A stretch of DNA of 64,000 bases from contig NC_085141.1 in assembly GCF_024139115.2 (NCBI RefSeq), positions 218,587,783 to 218,651,782 on the forward strand, in the 5' to 3' direction. The translations under genes were made by a program, and so were the position numbers. Each line of letters starts with the position of its first letter. Position 1 is the stretch's first letter. The DNA is from Armigeres subalbatus (taxonomy: Eukaryota; Arthropoda; Insecta; Diptera; Culicidae). Under the pieces are notes generated by a model. The model did not search any database, was not told the origin of the DNA, and saw only the letters and a program-made list of their open reading frames with translations. This document shows positions 49,012 to 59,676 of this stretch, piece after piece.

Positions 49012-49560
49012 AGGGAACCATTTTTCTTAAGCTTTAGACTGGGTATTTTGATTTTGTTTTTTGTAATTTTCAATTGAACAGATTTCGAAAAAAAATTGAT
49101 GTTGATCAATAATATAAACTTCAATGCATGTTTAAATGTGGTTTAAAGTTAGTTTTCAAAGTTCTACACATTTATAAGAAAAATATTGAAAATTGAGTAA
49201 TTTTTTGTTCCTCCGTTATTTAATCCTTTAAAGAGTGAAATATTTGTAGTTGAGTATTTTTCAACAACTAACCTTATTCAATAGAAGGTTATAGTTGTGA
49301 ATGTTACACACTAAATTATTTATCCAACTTGTTGCACGGAAAATAAAAAAACAGCCCTAAAAATTTTAAAATTGCAATAAGTCATAATTTAATAAGAATT
49401 TTCAAACTCTAAACATGTTGAAAAATCAAAAAAGATTAATGGATTCAAGAAATTATTTGATAGGATAAAAAAACTTGAAAAATAAAATTCTAAAAAATCA
49501 AAATTGTGAAATTGACAAAATCGCAAAATAAAAATCGTGTCTAGATCGATTTTAGAAAGC
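49012..49560. other. AT-rich non-coding stretch
   Basis: Very AT-rich, full of A and T runs, with no open frame of interest and no clear repeat. Confidence 0.5.
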
Positions 49561-49869
49561 AAAATAGTGCTTTTGACGGAAAACAAATATTTGGGTTGTA
49601 GAGGGTTAAGGCTAACCCAACAGAAGGCAAAAGACGACATGGTTTCTTCATTCAATTCAGGCATTTACTCGGTTCAAGACAAGGAGAGATATGATCCCTG
49701 CTTTCAAAGAATGCATTTGTCCAGCAGAAGGCCAGAAAGGAAATAATTCCTTCTTTCAATTCGGGCGTTTGCACGATTTAAGGAAAGAGCCTTTATGATC
49801 CCTTCTTTCAAAGGATTCATTTGCCCGGCAGCAAGCAAGAGATGATATGACAATGAATACACTATGCTC

Positions 49870-49987
49870 AGAGAATCGAGAATGTTTCCCAACCGAAAAC
49901 ATCTTAGATCGGACCTTGAACCGAACTCGCCATTTCCAGATTGGAAATCCTACGCCTTTGCTCGCAAGGCTAATTGGAGGCATATCG
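49870..49987 (-). mobile_element. tRNA-derived SINE remnant
   Basis: On the - strand: CCAATTAGCCTTGCGAGCAA, AAGGCGTAGGATTTCC and GGCGAGTTCGGTTCAAGG, the last a degraded B-box area, followed by TGTTTTCGGTTGGGAAACATT. The same ordered blocks occur at 37455. The + strand neighbourhood (49590-49870) contains two diverged TGATCCC.TCTTTCAAAG units. Confidence 0.65.
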
Positions 49988-50180
49988 CCCCGAGCAGCAC
50001 ATTTCAAACATTCTCAAGTAACATTTCAAGTTTTATAACACTCTTGAAGACCATAAGAGTGTTATAAAACCAGTATAAAACCAAAATGTTGGTAAAGATT
50101 GTTGCATCAGCTTGAATGTGACTGAATTCGGTCACATATAAGTTGCAATAACCTATGTGGAACATGTGTGCTGCTAGGGG
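49988..50180. mobile_element. 193-bp MITE, same termini as the one in RTE copy 2
   Basis: Ends CCCCGAGCAGCACAT and ATGTGTGCTGCTAGGGG form terminal inverted repeats. A further inner hairpin, GTTTTATAACACTCTT and AAGAGTGTTATAAAAC, lies at ~50029-50079. The right part (TGTGACTGAAT, GGTCACATA, AACCTATGTGG) is shared with 44885-44991, which looks like a shorter derivative. Confidence 0.75.
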
Positions 50181-50219
50181 CATGAATACATATTAAATAT
50201 TTAACGAAAACAAACTAAA

Positions 50220-50770
50220 AACTGCATAAATTCCAGAGAATTTCTCAAAAAAAAATCCGCAAGATTTCCTGAGTGAAATTCAAAAAAAAAAAATCCGAAG
50301 AAATTCCTGAAAATTTGCAGCAAAAATTCCATATGGTTTCCAAAGGAAATTCCGTAGAGTTGTTCCGGAGAATTTTCGAGGAAATTTCGAAAAATGTTGA
50401 TGAATTTTTTGAGGAAATTGCAAAGAATTTGCCAAAGAACTTTCGAAGATTTTTTGGAGAAAACTACAAAGAATTTTTCAAGAAAATCCCGAAGAGTTTG
50501 CCAAAGTAATCCAGACAATTTTTTGGACGAAGTATCGAATAATTTCCCGAGAAAATTTTAATGATTTTCTGGAAGAAATCGTACGAATTGGATATTTTGA
50601 CGAATTTTCCAAGGAAATTCTGAAAAATTGGGAAGAAAACTTGGAAGAATTCACCGTGAAATTACGAACAGTGCAGTGAAAATTTCAAATACTTTTCCCA
50701 GGGCATTTCGAACAATTTACTGATGAGATTCCGAAGAATTTGCCGTGGAAACTTCAAAGATTTTGTTTGA
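50220..50770. repeat. Degenerate GAAATTCCGAAGAATTT repeat
   Basis: About 550 bp of diverged ~25-35-bp units such as GAGGAAATTCCGAAAAAT, GAAAATTTGC and CCAAAGGAAATTCCG. The composition and unit type resemble the larger field at 54125-58930, but less ordered. Frames across it (50273-50509 on +, 50518-50201 on -) have Glu/Lys/Phe-rich products that follow from the repeat. Confidence 0.6.
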
Positions 50771-50978
50771 TAGTTTGCTTGATTTATTGTCAAGTAGCGT
50801 AAGATACAAATCTTCTAAAATATTACCTCCATTTCAAATCACGATAGCAAAAAAATCTGCCTTATGTCTTATTGTAATGTTTAAAGATAGTGAATACGAA
50901 CGGAGATCTGGTTCAAACTGAGTGTGCGTACTACTAGGTTGAACCATGTCAGCATAGAAGTCTCCGATCAAGAAAATA

Positions 50979-51172
50979 CAGTCAAACCTCCATGAGTCGA
51001 TGTTCTATGACTCGATAACGACTCATGGAAGCAAATTATGCCATAGTAAAAAATATTTTTTGGGTTGCTGTGATGGTTCCTTCAAACGGCTTTTCAAGAA
51101 TTTTCTATTCCACATCTTGATATTTCCATGAGTCGATGGTCCCTTCAATATCGACTCATGGAGGTTTTACTG
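50979..51172. mobile_element. TA-flanked mariner-type MITE (194 bp)
   Basis: Terminal inverted repeats CAGTCAAACCTCCATGAGTC (left) and GACTCATGGAGGTTTTACTG (right), continuing inward with CGATGTTCTATGACTCG / GACCATCGACTCATGGAA. TA at both borders (50977-50978 and 51173-51174). CAGT..-type ends with TA duplication suggest the Tc1/mariner/pogo group. Non-autonomous. Confidence 0.85.
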
Positions 51173-51606
51173 TATGTTCATATCGTGCAGCGAAATCATT
51201 CAGGGATTATGCCAGGAAACACGAACAGTCATTGTTCGGAGGATTGTAGAAGGTAACCCGAAGAATTTTTTGACTATTTACGAGAAACTCTAATGACGTT
51301 TTAACTACGAATCCATAGTGATCTCTGTTCCGAGAACCTTTGGAACAAGTTAGATGTAGATTTTTTGTAGTAATCAATGATGCCTCGGAGATTTCTACAT
51401 TACGATCACTATTCCCCTGTGCTAAGATTTGGCGAAGCAAACAAAACTTCTCGAACCTCGTCCAACTTCCGAGAATTGCGCGCGCAAAGACTCTGTGCAT
51501 TACCGTGGAAAATGTTGATCTTGTTTGGGAAAAGCGCCGGGGTTCATCACTGCTCCTGCTATGTTCCTAAATAAGTGGATGTTTGACGGTAACATTACTC
51601 AACCTA

Positions 51607-52452
51607 CAGGAGCAAGGGTCATGTGGCCGAAACCCATTCGGCCGAAAGCGATCAGGCCGAATGCCACTAGGCCGAAAGTTGTTTGGTCGAATATACCATT
51701 TGGCCGAACAGACCATTAGGTCGAAGTCATTTGGCTGGATGGGTCCTTTGGCCGAAAGTGTCGTTTGGCCGAAAGGGTCATTTGGCCGCAAGGGTCTCAC
51801 TACTCACTTCACGCTTCTCACTTTTGACAGCAAGAAGTGAAAAATGAGGAGTGAGAAGAGAGACATCTCTCTTCTCACTCCATATTCATCACTTCTCGCT
51901 GTGAAAAGTGAGAAGCGCAAAGTGAGTAGTGAGACGTCTCACTACTCACTTCGCGCTTCTCACTTTTGACAGCGAGAAGTGAGAAATGAAGAGTGAGAAG
52001 TGAGACGTCTCACTTCTCACTCCCCATTTCTCACTTCTCACTGTGAAAAGTGAATAGTGTGAAGTGGGTAGTGAGACGTCTCACTACTAATTTCGCGCTT
52101 CCCACTTTTTACAGTGAGAAGAGAAAAATGAAGAGTGAGAAGTGAGACGTCTCTCTTCTCATTCCTAATTTTTCTCATCCTCACTTTTCAAATGAACTTT
52201 TCGGCTTAATGACCTATTCGGCCAAACGACCCTTTCGGTCAAATTACCCTTCCGGACAAATGACCCTTTCGGCTAAATGACCCTTTCGAATAAATGATCC
52301 TTTCGGCCAAATGACCTTTTCGGCCGAATTACCTTTCAGCTAAATGATCGTTTCGGCCAAATGACCTTTTCTACCAAATCACCTATTCGGCCAAACGACC
52401 CTTTTGGCCAAACGACCCTTTAGGCCAAATGACCTATTCGGCCAAACGACCC
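51607..52452. mobile_element. Foldback-type element with tandem-repeat arms
   Basis: The left arm (51607-51793) is made of units GGCCGAAAGGGTCATTTGGC and the right arm (52197-52452) of the complementary type TCGGCCAAATGACCCTTTCG. Together they form a long inverted repeat whose arms are themselves tandem repeats, the plan known from Drosophila FB elements (family knowledge). The core between them is a 71-bp alternating array (51794-52190). Arms are degenerate and unequal in length. No transposase is present. Confidence 0.8.
51794..52190. repeat. Alternating 71-bp head-to-head repeat array
   Basis: Five complete units with exactly 71 bp each: 51794-51864, 51865-51935, 51936-52006, 52007-52077 and 52078-52148, then a partial sixth. 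Each unit is the reverse complement of its neighbours (the GTCTCACTACTCACTTCGCG type alternates with GTCTCACTTCTCACTCC..GAAGCGC). Every border is the hinge GAGAC|GTCTC or a variant. So every pair of adjacent units is an inverted repeat. All units stay the same length despite substitutions. Confidence 0.93.
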
Positions 52453-52670
52453 TAGAGCGGCGAAAAAGTATATTCATCCCCATTTCTAAGAACAGCATCT
52501 ACTTCCGTAATGTCACGAAATACCGGCCCATCTCGCTGTCCTCTTGTGTGTCCAAGGTCGTCAAGAGGATGGTAAACCGGCGGCTGCGCAACAAACTAGA
52601 AGCTGAAGGTAGCCTCGGATGCTGGCTGCACGCGTTTCGCTCAGGGTATGGTAATGGTAACAATTGAGCG
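52453..52670 (+). pseudogene. Reverse transcriptase fragment, jockey/I/LOA-type LINE
   Basis: Reads KYRPISLSSCVSKVVKRMVNRRL followed by LEAEGSLGCWLHAFRSGYG. The YRPISL..SCVSKV..RMVNRRL segment is the second conserved RT block of jockey- and I-group LINEs and differs from the NYRAITLLN block of the RTE copies here. It is a short isolated piece that follows the foldback element directly, with the FxxAYD and FADD regions absent. Confidence 0.8.
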
Positions 52671-53487
52671 AGTATGGATTTTCCGGAACATCCTTACTTT
52701 TGTCCGGAATTTCCTCATAGGGCGCTTCTTCAAAAGTTCTAATTGGAAACCAGGGATCGAGGACTCTCCCGGAAGAGACTGCAGTTCCGTTCTGGCGGTG
52801 ACTCTGTTTCTTGTCGCCAAAAACGGTATGTTTCTCTCACTTCCACCGAACATTTACGTCTTTCCCACACAGAAAAAAATTGTGAAAAGTAAACAACGCG
52901 TAAAACTTGAGATGCGGAAATCTACGCTATTCTACGCTGAACAGTTCTCTTCCTAACAAGTTTGCGTACAACTTGCAAGCAATATTGATGATTCACGTTA
53001 AATATTGTATAGATTTAGGCTATATCACGCGTGGAACTACGCTAGTAATGATGTTCCATTTATGTGCATGATTTTTAGTGTAAATTTCAGTGAATTTTGA
53101 CGTAAAATACGTCTAAGGGGAAGACTCGGATACAGGGTGTAAAATGACAATTTCCAAATTGGGGACCGTCACGAAATCATGTAAGATTTGTAACATTAAT
53201 AGGTCCTTTATCTTTCAATGGATTTTAAATATTTATATATCAATCAATTCGCAAACTCTCCACCAATTTGCCAGTAGTATTGAAACTTTTGAGCATCAGC
53301 GCTAGACTATTGAAAATTTTAGTTCTTTCATGTATCATGCATCTCCTATACAGCGCGTTCCAATCCTTTGTAATTGCCTACTTTTAGGGTATTATCAATT
53401 ATTGAACTGGAGTGTATGAATGGGGTGCTCTAGCTGCTAGACAGTGGGGTCCCTACTCCCTTACAGAGGGGTGCTGCTAAAGCTGGG
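52671..53487. other. Non-coding stretch
   Basis: No gene recognised. A 102-codon frame at 52648-52956 shows no known domain. A CACACAGAAAAAAATT motif at 52868 resembles ends of small mosquito elements but has no partner. Confidence 0.4.
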
Positions 53488-53489
53488 TA

Positions 53490-53720
53490 CACAGCAAAAA
53501 AAATTTTGTAATATCACATCGGATTTGATGCACATCATAGCCGTCGTAAATCAGATGTGTTATTACATCCGTTTTGTGTAACAAAAAAGTGACGTAATTG
53601 GCATTTTCTAGCCAAAAGCAAGCGTTGTAAGAAATTTGTGACGTAATATGTTCGACGTAACGACAAAAAGGACGTAATAACCAGCCAAAAGAAACCTCGC
53701 TTCCGGCAGCTGGGTTAGGG
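53490..53720 (+). mobile_element. Left end of a CACAGCAAAAAA element (candidate)
   Basis: Starts TA|CACAGCAAAAAA and contains repeated GACGTAA/TGACGTAA motifs. A reverse-oriented TTTTTTGCTGTG|TA ends at 61411, also close to GTTACGTCAC. The two may be the ends of one element now pushed 7.9 kb apart by later insertions, or two unrelated copies of one family. Confidence 0.4.
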
Positions 53721-54124
53721 ATGTTCGGGAATTTTCTTTCATGCTTCAAAAACAGATTTCGAAAAATGTTATACATTTATTTATTTTTATAATTTCCGAC
53801 AGTATACAATATAAAAAAAACATCGGGTTTTGCACAAAAAATATGAAAAATTTGGCAATTCTTTGATTCTCGGGATTTCTGGATTATAAATTCTTAGATT
53901 TTTAGTTTTTCAGAGTAAAAGTTAAGTGTTTTAGAATTTGTGATATTTTAGTGAACTTGTGACAATATTGTCGCCAGTGGCGTAATCGGTGTGACGACGT
54001 CACGGCGGCGTTGATCGACGTGAACTAATCATATACATTGGACTTTTTGCCTTTCTCGGAGTCAGGACTTTTTTTGTTTACATTTAATTTACTGAACTTT
54101 ACCAAAAATTCATTCGAAAATTTC

Positions 54125-57100
54125 TTAAGGTATTCCTCCAAAATTCTTCCAGGAATTCCTCCCAGGACTTCCTCCGGAAAATGATCCTAGAGATCTTTTG
54201 GAATTTTCCCCGGAAATATCTCCAAGAGTCTCTCCAAAAATTCCCTCAAAAAATCCTCCCGAAAATCCTTCGTAAATTTCTCCAGAAGTTCCTTTGAAAG
54301 TTCTTCCAGGAGCTCCTCCGAAAACTCCTCCGGGAGTCACTTCAGAAATTACTCCAGGAATTTCTCCTCGAGTTTCTTTGGAAATTCCTCTAGAAGTTCA
54401 TCCGAAAATGTATCCGAGAGTTCCTCCAGGACTTTTGGAAATTCTTCCAAAATGCCTTTCGGAGATCCAGAAATTCAGTTGTAATTTTCTCAAAAAGCTT
54501 CTTTGGAAAGTCCTCCAGGAGTTTCTCCAGAATTTCCTGAATAACTTTCTTTGAAAATTCCTCTAAAAGTTTCTTTAAAAACTCCTTTAGAAATTCCTCC
54601 AGGAGTTCCTTAGGAAGTCTCTGCAGAAGTGCGTCTGGAAATATTTCCGGAAAAGATCCCAAGAAATCTTCCAAAAATCCCTACAGAACGTTCTATTGTT
54701 GTTTCTCAAGACATTTCTCAAGGAGTTCCTACCAAAATTATTCCTGGAATTCCTCCAAAAAATTTCCCAGAAGTTCCTCCAGAAATTCTTCCACGAGTTT
54801 ATCAAGAAATTTCTCCAGCAGTTCCTCATGAAACTTTGCTCTTTGAAACTTTGAAACTTTGAAAGTGCTCCGGGAGTTCTTCCTAAAATTGATCCAGTAG
54901 CTCCTCCAAAGCTCCTCCACGAGTTCACTCGAAAATTCCTCTAGAAGTTCCTTCAAATTTCTTCCAAGAAATTTCTCCAAGAGCTCCTTTTGAAATTTAT
55001 TCGGAAATACCGCCAGAAGTATGAGAAAACTTCTTTGGAAATTACTCCAGAAGATCTTCTGAATTTTCAACAGGAGTTCTTCAACAAATTCTTTCCTTTT
55101 CAAAAAGTCTCCGGAAATACCTCCAGAAGCTTCCCGAAGTTCTTTCTGGACTACCTTCGCAAATTCCTCCAGGAAGTTTTGGAAATTCTTCCAAGAGTTC
55201 CTAAAGCAATTCTTCCAGGACTTTCTTCAAAGACTCAGTCAGATTTTTCCTCCTGAAACTCTTCCAGGAATTCCTCCAGAAGATCCTTCGGATATCTCTC
55301 AAAAGTTCCTTTAAATATTTCTCCATAAGATTCTCTAGATCTTCCCAGGAAATTCCTCCAAAAGTTTCTTTGGAAAATCCTCCCAAATTTGATCTGGAAC
55401 TACCTCCCAAAATCCCTTCAGAAATTTCTCCGAAAATTTCTGCATAAGTTCTTTCGGAAATTCCTAACGGCGTTCTTCCAGAAATCTCACCAGGAGTTTC
55501 TCAAGAAATTCCTCCAGGAGTTCCTCCACTTTCTTCGGAAATTCCACCATAAATTACTTCAGGTGTTCCTTCAATAAATGCTCCAGAAATTACTCCCAGA
55601 ATTCCTCCCAGAGAAAATTCTTCTTGGCGTATTTCCAAAGCCCCATCAAGAAGATCCTTCAGAAAATCCTCCAGGAGTTTCTTTAGAATTTTCTTCAGGA
55701 AACACTTTCAGGAGCTCCTTCGGAAAGTCTTCCGGAAACTCCTCCAAGAATCCTCTCAAAATTCCTACCGAAATTGCTCCAATAATTCCCCCAGAACATC
55801 TTCTAGGAGTTCCTCAAGAACCTTCCTCGTAGAATTCTTCCAAGAACGTCTTCGGAAATTCTTCCGGTAATTCCTTTTGAAACTCCTCCAGGAATTCCTA
55901 TACATATTCTTTAAATATTCCTTCAAAAGATCCTTCAGATTTTTACCAGGAAATGTTTTCAAAAGATTCTTTGGAAAACCCTTCAGCCCCTCAAGAGCTC
56001 CACCGGAAATACCTCCAAAAGTTTCTTTCGGAAATTCCTCCCGAAGTACCTCCTGAACTTCCTCCCAAAATTCCTTCAAGAGTTCTTTCGGAAATTCCTC
56101 AGGGCGCTCCTTTAGAAATCCCTCAGTGAGATACTCAAGGAATTCCTCCAAGAGTTCCTCCGGAAATTCATCCAAAAGTCTCTTCAGAATTCTTCCAGGA
56201 GTTCCTGAGGAAATTCTTCTTGGCGTTCCTCCAAAAGCCCACCAAGAAGATCCTTCAAAAAATCCTCTAGGAGCTCCTTTAGAACTTTCTTCAGGTAACA
56301 CTTACAGGAACTTCTTCGGAAAGTCTTCCGAAGCTTCCTCCAAGAATCCTCTGAAAATTCCTCCCAAAATCACCCCCACAATTTTCTTAAAACAACCTTC
56401 GCAAATTCTCCCGGTAATCCTTCAGGAGCTTTTTTTGGTACACCCTCCAAGTGTTCCTCCGGAAATACCTCCAGAAGTTCCTTCGGAAATTCCTCGCGAA
56501 GTACTTCCTTCAGGAGTTTTTTCGAAAATTCCTCCGGGCGATCCTCTAGAAAAACCTCCGTTTGATTCTCAATCAATTCTTCCAGAAGTTTCTTCGAAAA
56601 TTCCTCCAGGAGTCCCTCCAGAATTTCCAAAGGATTTTATTTAGAAATTACTCCAAGAAATCTTCCGAAAATTCCTTAAGAACGTCCTAATAGGGTTTCT
56701 CAAAATATTTCTTAAATAGTTCCTCCAGGAGTTCCTCTGGAAATTCGTCTAAGGGTTCCTTTGGAAATTTATCTGGAAATTGCTCCAGGAGATCCTGAGA
56801 AAATTCTTCCAACAGTTCCTTTGGAAATTACTCTAGAAGATCCTCAGAATTTTCTCCAAGAGTTCTTTCAGAATTTCCTTTAAAAGTATATTTTTAATTC
56901 TTCGAAAATACCTCTAAGTCCCTCCGGATATTACTTCAGGAATACCTTCGCAAATTCCTCCAGTAGTTTTTTTGAAATTTCTCCAAGATTTCCTTAACTA
57001 ATTCGTCCAGGAGTTCCCTCAAAAGCTCTTCAAAAAATTCCACCAAAGATTCACTAGGAAATTTTTTCGCAAATTTCTTTTGAAACTTCTCAAGAAATTT

Positions 57101-57720
57101 CTTTCAATATTCTTCCATAAGTTCCTGAGAACGTTCCCAGGAAATTCCTCCAAAAGCTTCTTTGTAAAATCCTTCAAGAGCTCCCCCGGATATACCTCCA
57201 GAAGTTCCTTCGGGAATTCTTCCCAAAGTCCCTCTAGAATTTCCTCCGCAAATTCCTCAAACATCTTAAATTCCACAGACAATCATCTTAGAAAGGAGAG
57301 ATCCATTGTTTACGTAACGCAAACATTGGCCAATTGAGGACGAGCATAAAATCATCGTTCTGACTGAGTTTTTGGAATATACCAACATAAATTCCTTCAG
57401 AAGTTCATTCGAAAATTCCTCCAGGAGTTCCTCCGAAAATTCATCTAGCAGTTGCTTTAAAATTTCCAAAAGGAGCTGCTCCACAAATTCCTATAGGTGC
57501 TTCGTTGAAAATACCTCCAGAAATTCCTGCAGAAGTTTCTCAAGAAACTCCTCCACGAGTTCCTTCAAAAATTACTACAAGAGATTTTCATGTACATCCT
57601 CCAGGAGTTCCATCGAAAATTCCTTCAGGAGTTCCTCAAGAAATTCCTCCATCAGTTCCTTCATTTGCTCCAGAAAAAATAGAAAGCTTTCAAAACTTAA
57701 AAATTAGAAAAATTTAAAAA
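54125..57720. repeat. Degenerate TTCCTCCAGGAATT repeat, one orientation (3.6 kb)
   Basis: Units of ~12-30 bp such as AATTCCTCCAGGAGTTCCTC, TTCGGAAATTCC and CTCCAAAAGTTTC follow each other with many substitutions and indels. Orientation is constant, with the CCTCC strand as +. The reading frames in it (Pro/Leu/Ser-rich on +, Glu/Leu/Phe-rich on -, many of 70-180 codons on both strands) mimic coiled-coil proteins but arise from the repeat; none has an independent domain. A 57280-57380 interruption has unrelated sequence. Confidence 0.88.
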
Positions 57721-58930
57721 TCATTTGTTTAGAAATGCAATCTCCTAAAATAAAAAATAAAAACGGGGTAACGTTTGGAGGAATTCCGTGGCGAACTACC
57801 GGAGGAGCTCCTAGACGATCTCCGGCGAAATTCCTTGAGGAATTCTCAGAGGAATTCCTGGATAAATTTGAAGGAGCTCTTGAACGAACCTCTGGGGGGC
57901 TTTCCGGAAAACTCCTGGACAAATTTACGAAAGAAATCATGGAGAAATTTTCGGAGAAGCTCCTAAAATTATTTGCTGAGGAATTTCTTGAACAACTTAT
58001 GGATTATTTTTTGGAATTATTTCTTAAGGAACTTCATAGAGAATTTTTGGAGGAACGCCAGGAAGAATTTTCTCAGGAACTCTTGGAAGAATATCTTCAG
58101 AAACTGTTTTAAGACGTTCTGAAAGAATTTTTGGAGTAATTTCTGGAGAACTTTCTGAAGCAACACCTGAAGTAATTTATGGAGAAATTTCCGAAGAAAG
58201 TGGAGGAACTCCTGGAGGAATTTCTTGAGAAACTTCTGGAAGAACGCCTTTAGGAATTTCCGAAAGAGCTTATAGAGAAATTTTTGGAGGAAATTCTGGA
58301 GGAACTTTGGGAGGTATTTCCGGATCAAATTTTGGAGGATTTTCCAAAGAAACTTTTGGAGGAAATTTTTGAGGAGTTCTATGAAGAATCTTGTGGAGGA
58401 ATATTTGATGGAACTTTTGGAACAATATCCGAATCAATCTTTGAAGAAATCACTTGAGAACTTTTTGAAGAAAGTTCTGGACTAATTGTTTTAGAAACTC
58501 CTGGAAGAATTTCCAAAACCTCCTGGGGGAATTTGCTAAGGTAGTCCAGAAATAGCTTCCGGAGAATTTTTGAAAAAAAAACTTTTGGAGGAATTCCTGA
58601 AGGAACTTGTTGAGGAGCTCCTGTTGAAAATTCAGAGGATCTTCTGGAGTAATTTCCAAAGGAACTCATATCCTGGAGGTATTTCCGAAAAAAATTCAAA
58701 AGGAGTTCTTGGAGAAATTTTTTGAGGAAGTGCTGGCGCAGATTTCGAAGGAACTTCTGAAGGAATTTTCTAAGTAACTTCTAAAGGAATTTTGGAGAGA
58801 ACTCCTGGAGGAGCTTCTGGGTCAATTTCAGGTGGAACAATTGGGGGGTTGACAATTGGAGAGTGTACCAAAAAAAAACTCTTGAAGGATTACCGGGAGA
58901 ATTTGCAATGGACTTTTTGAAGGAATTTCC
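57721..58930. repeat. Same repeat in the opposite orientation (1.2 kb)
   Basis: From ~57770 the units run GAGGAATTCC, GAAACTTCTGGAGGAA and GGAATTTCC, the reverse complement of the preceding field. A ~50-bp spacer of A-rich DNA (57705-57765) separates them. The strand switch makes the whole 54125-58930 region an imperfect giant inverted repeat with unequal arms. Confidence 0.85.
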
Positions 58931-59261
58931 TTGATACACCCTCCCAATCTAATTCACCTTCCTTGCACAGAGATAATATGTGTTTCAAATTTGGTGAAAA
59001 TCGGTCAAGGGGTTAAAAAGTTACGCTGGATTGATCTAAAACTAAACACTACCCGTTCCCCTTTTCCAATGACATACCCACTTTCTCAAAAATTGTTTCC
59101 TTAGGACAGATAATATTTGTTCCATATTTGATTGAAATCGGTCAAGGGACTGAGGAGTTACACTGAGTTCGTCAAAAACTAAACAACACCCCTTTCTTCC
59201 CAAATTCCCCTCTTCCAATGACCCTCCCACCATCTCTATAATCGTCTCCTTGGGGCATGGA

Positions 59262-59368
59262 ATTCAACAGTCTAGAACAAGTTTAGTACTTTCCATTTAA
59301 TTCCACTACGTTTTGTACCGTAGTGGAATTAAATGGTAAGTACTAAACCCGTCTTAGACAGTTGAACA
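59262..59368. mobile_element. Foldback MITE (second CCATTTAATTCCAC copy)
   Basis: Left arm 59262-59310 and right arm 59319-59366 are near-perfect inverted repeats around a loop of ~8 bases: ATTCAACAGTCT..TTTCCATTTAATTCCACTACG and its complement. It is shorter than the copy at 46385, whose centre has an extra ~120 bp. The flanking sequence on the right is interrupted by the element at 59369, since CAGACATTCCACTAAAAGAGC at 59680 continues the family's outer part seen at 46400. Confidence 0.75.
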
Positions 59369-59676
59369 CACAGAGAAACAGACGTCTAACTCAACACATA
59401 TCCCATTGAAAACCTTTTAAACGATGGATTCAATTTTTTGTAACGATAATAAGTCTTGGGCTGAAAGAGATTTAATAAAGATTAAAAACAAAATTGTAGC
59501 TGGTCAATCGACCACCGATGGTGCTTCCATCGAATTTGCTTGTGTTTGACGTTTGCGCACTACCGCCATCTGGTTGCCGCTTGGCCACACACATGAATTT
59601 AGCATTGGGCGATAATGTTATCGTGACGATGATTTTGATTGCATTTTGTTCTAAGTGAGTCGTCTGTTTCTCTGTG
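59369..59676. mobile_element. hAT-type MITE inserted in the foldback MITE (308 bp)
   Basis: Terminal repeats CACAGAGAAACAGACG and CGTCTGTTTCTCTGTG. The 8-bp flanks GTTGAACA (59361-59368) and CTTGCAGA (59677-59684) correspond to one site in the undisturbed copy at 46400 (reverse strand GTTGAATA). They are thus probably a diverged 8-bp target duplication, as for hAT elements, whose termini often start CACAG or CAGAG. No coding capacity. Confidence 0.65.

Noticed and set aside
55765..56301. 178-codon Glu/Leu-rich coiled-coil-like protein
   Set aside because: Direct translation of the TTCCTCC-type repeat; similar frames occur on both strands across the field.
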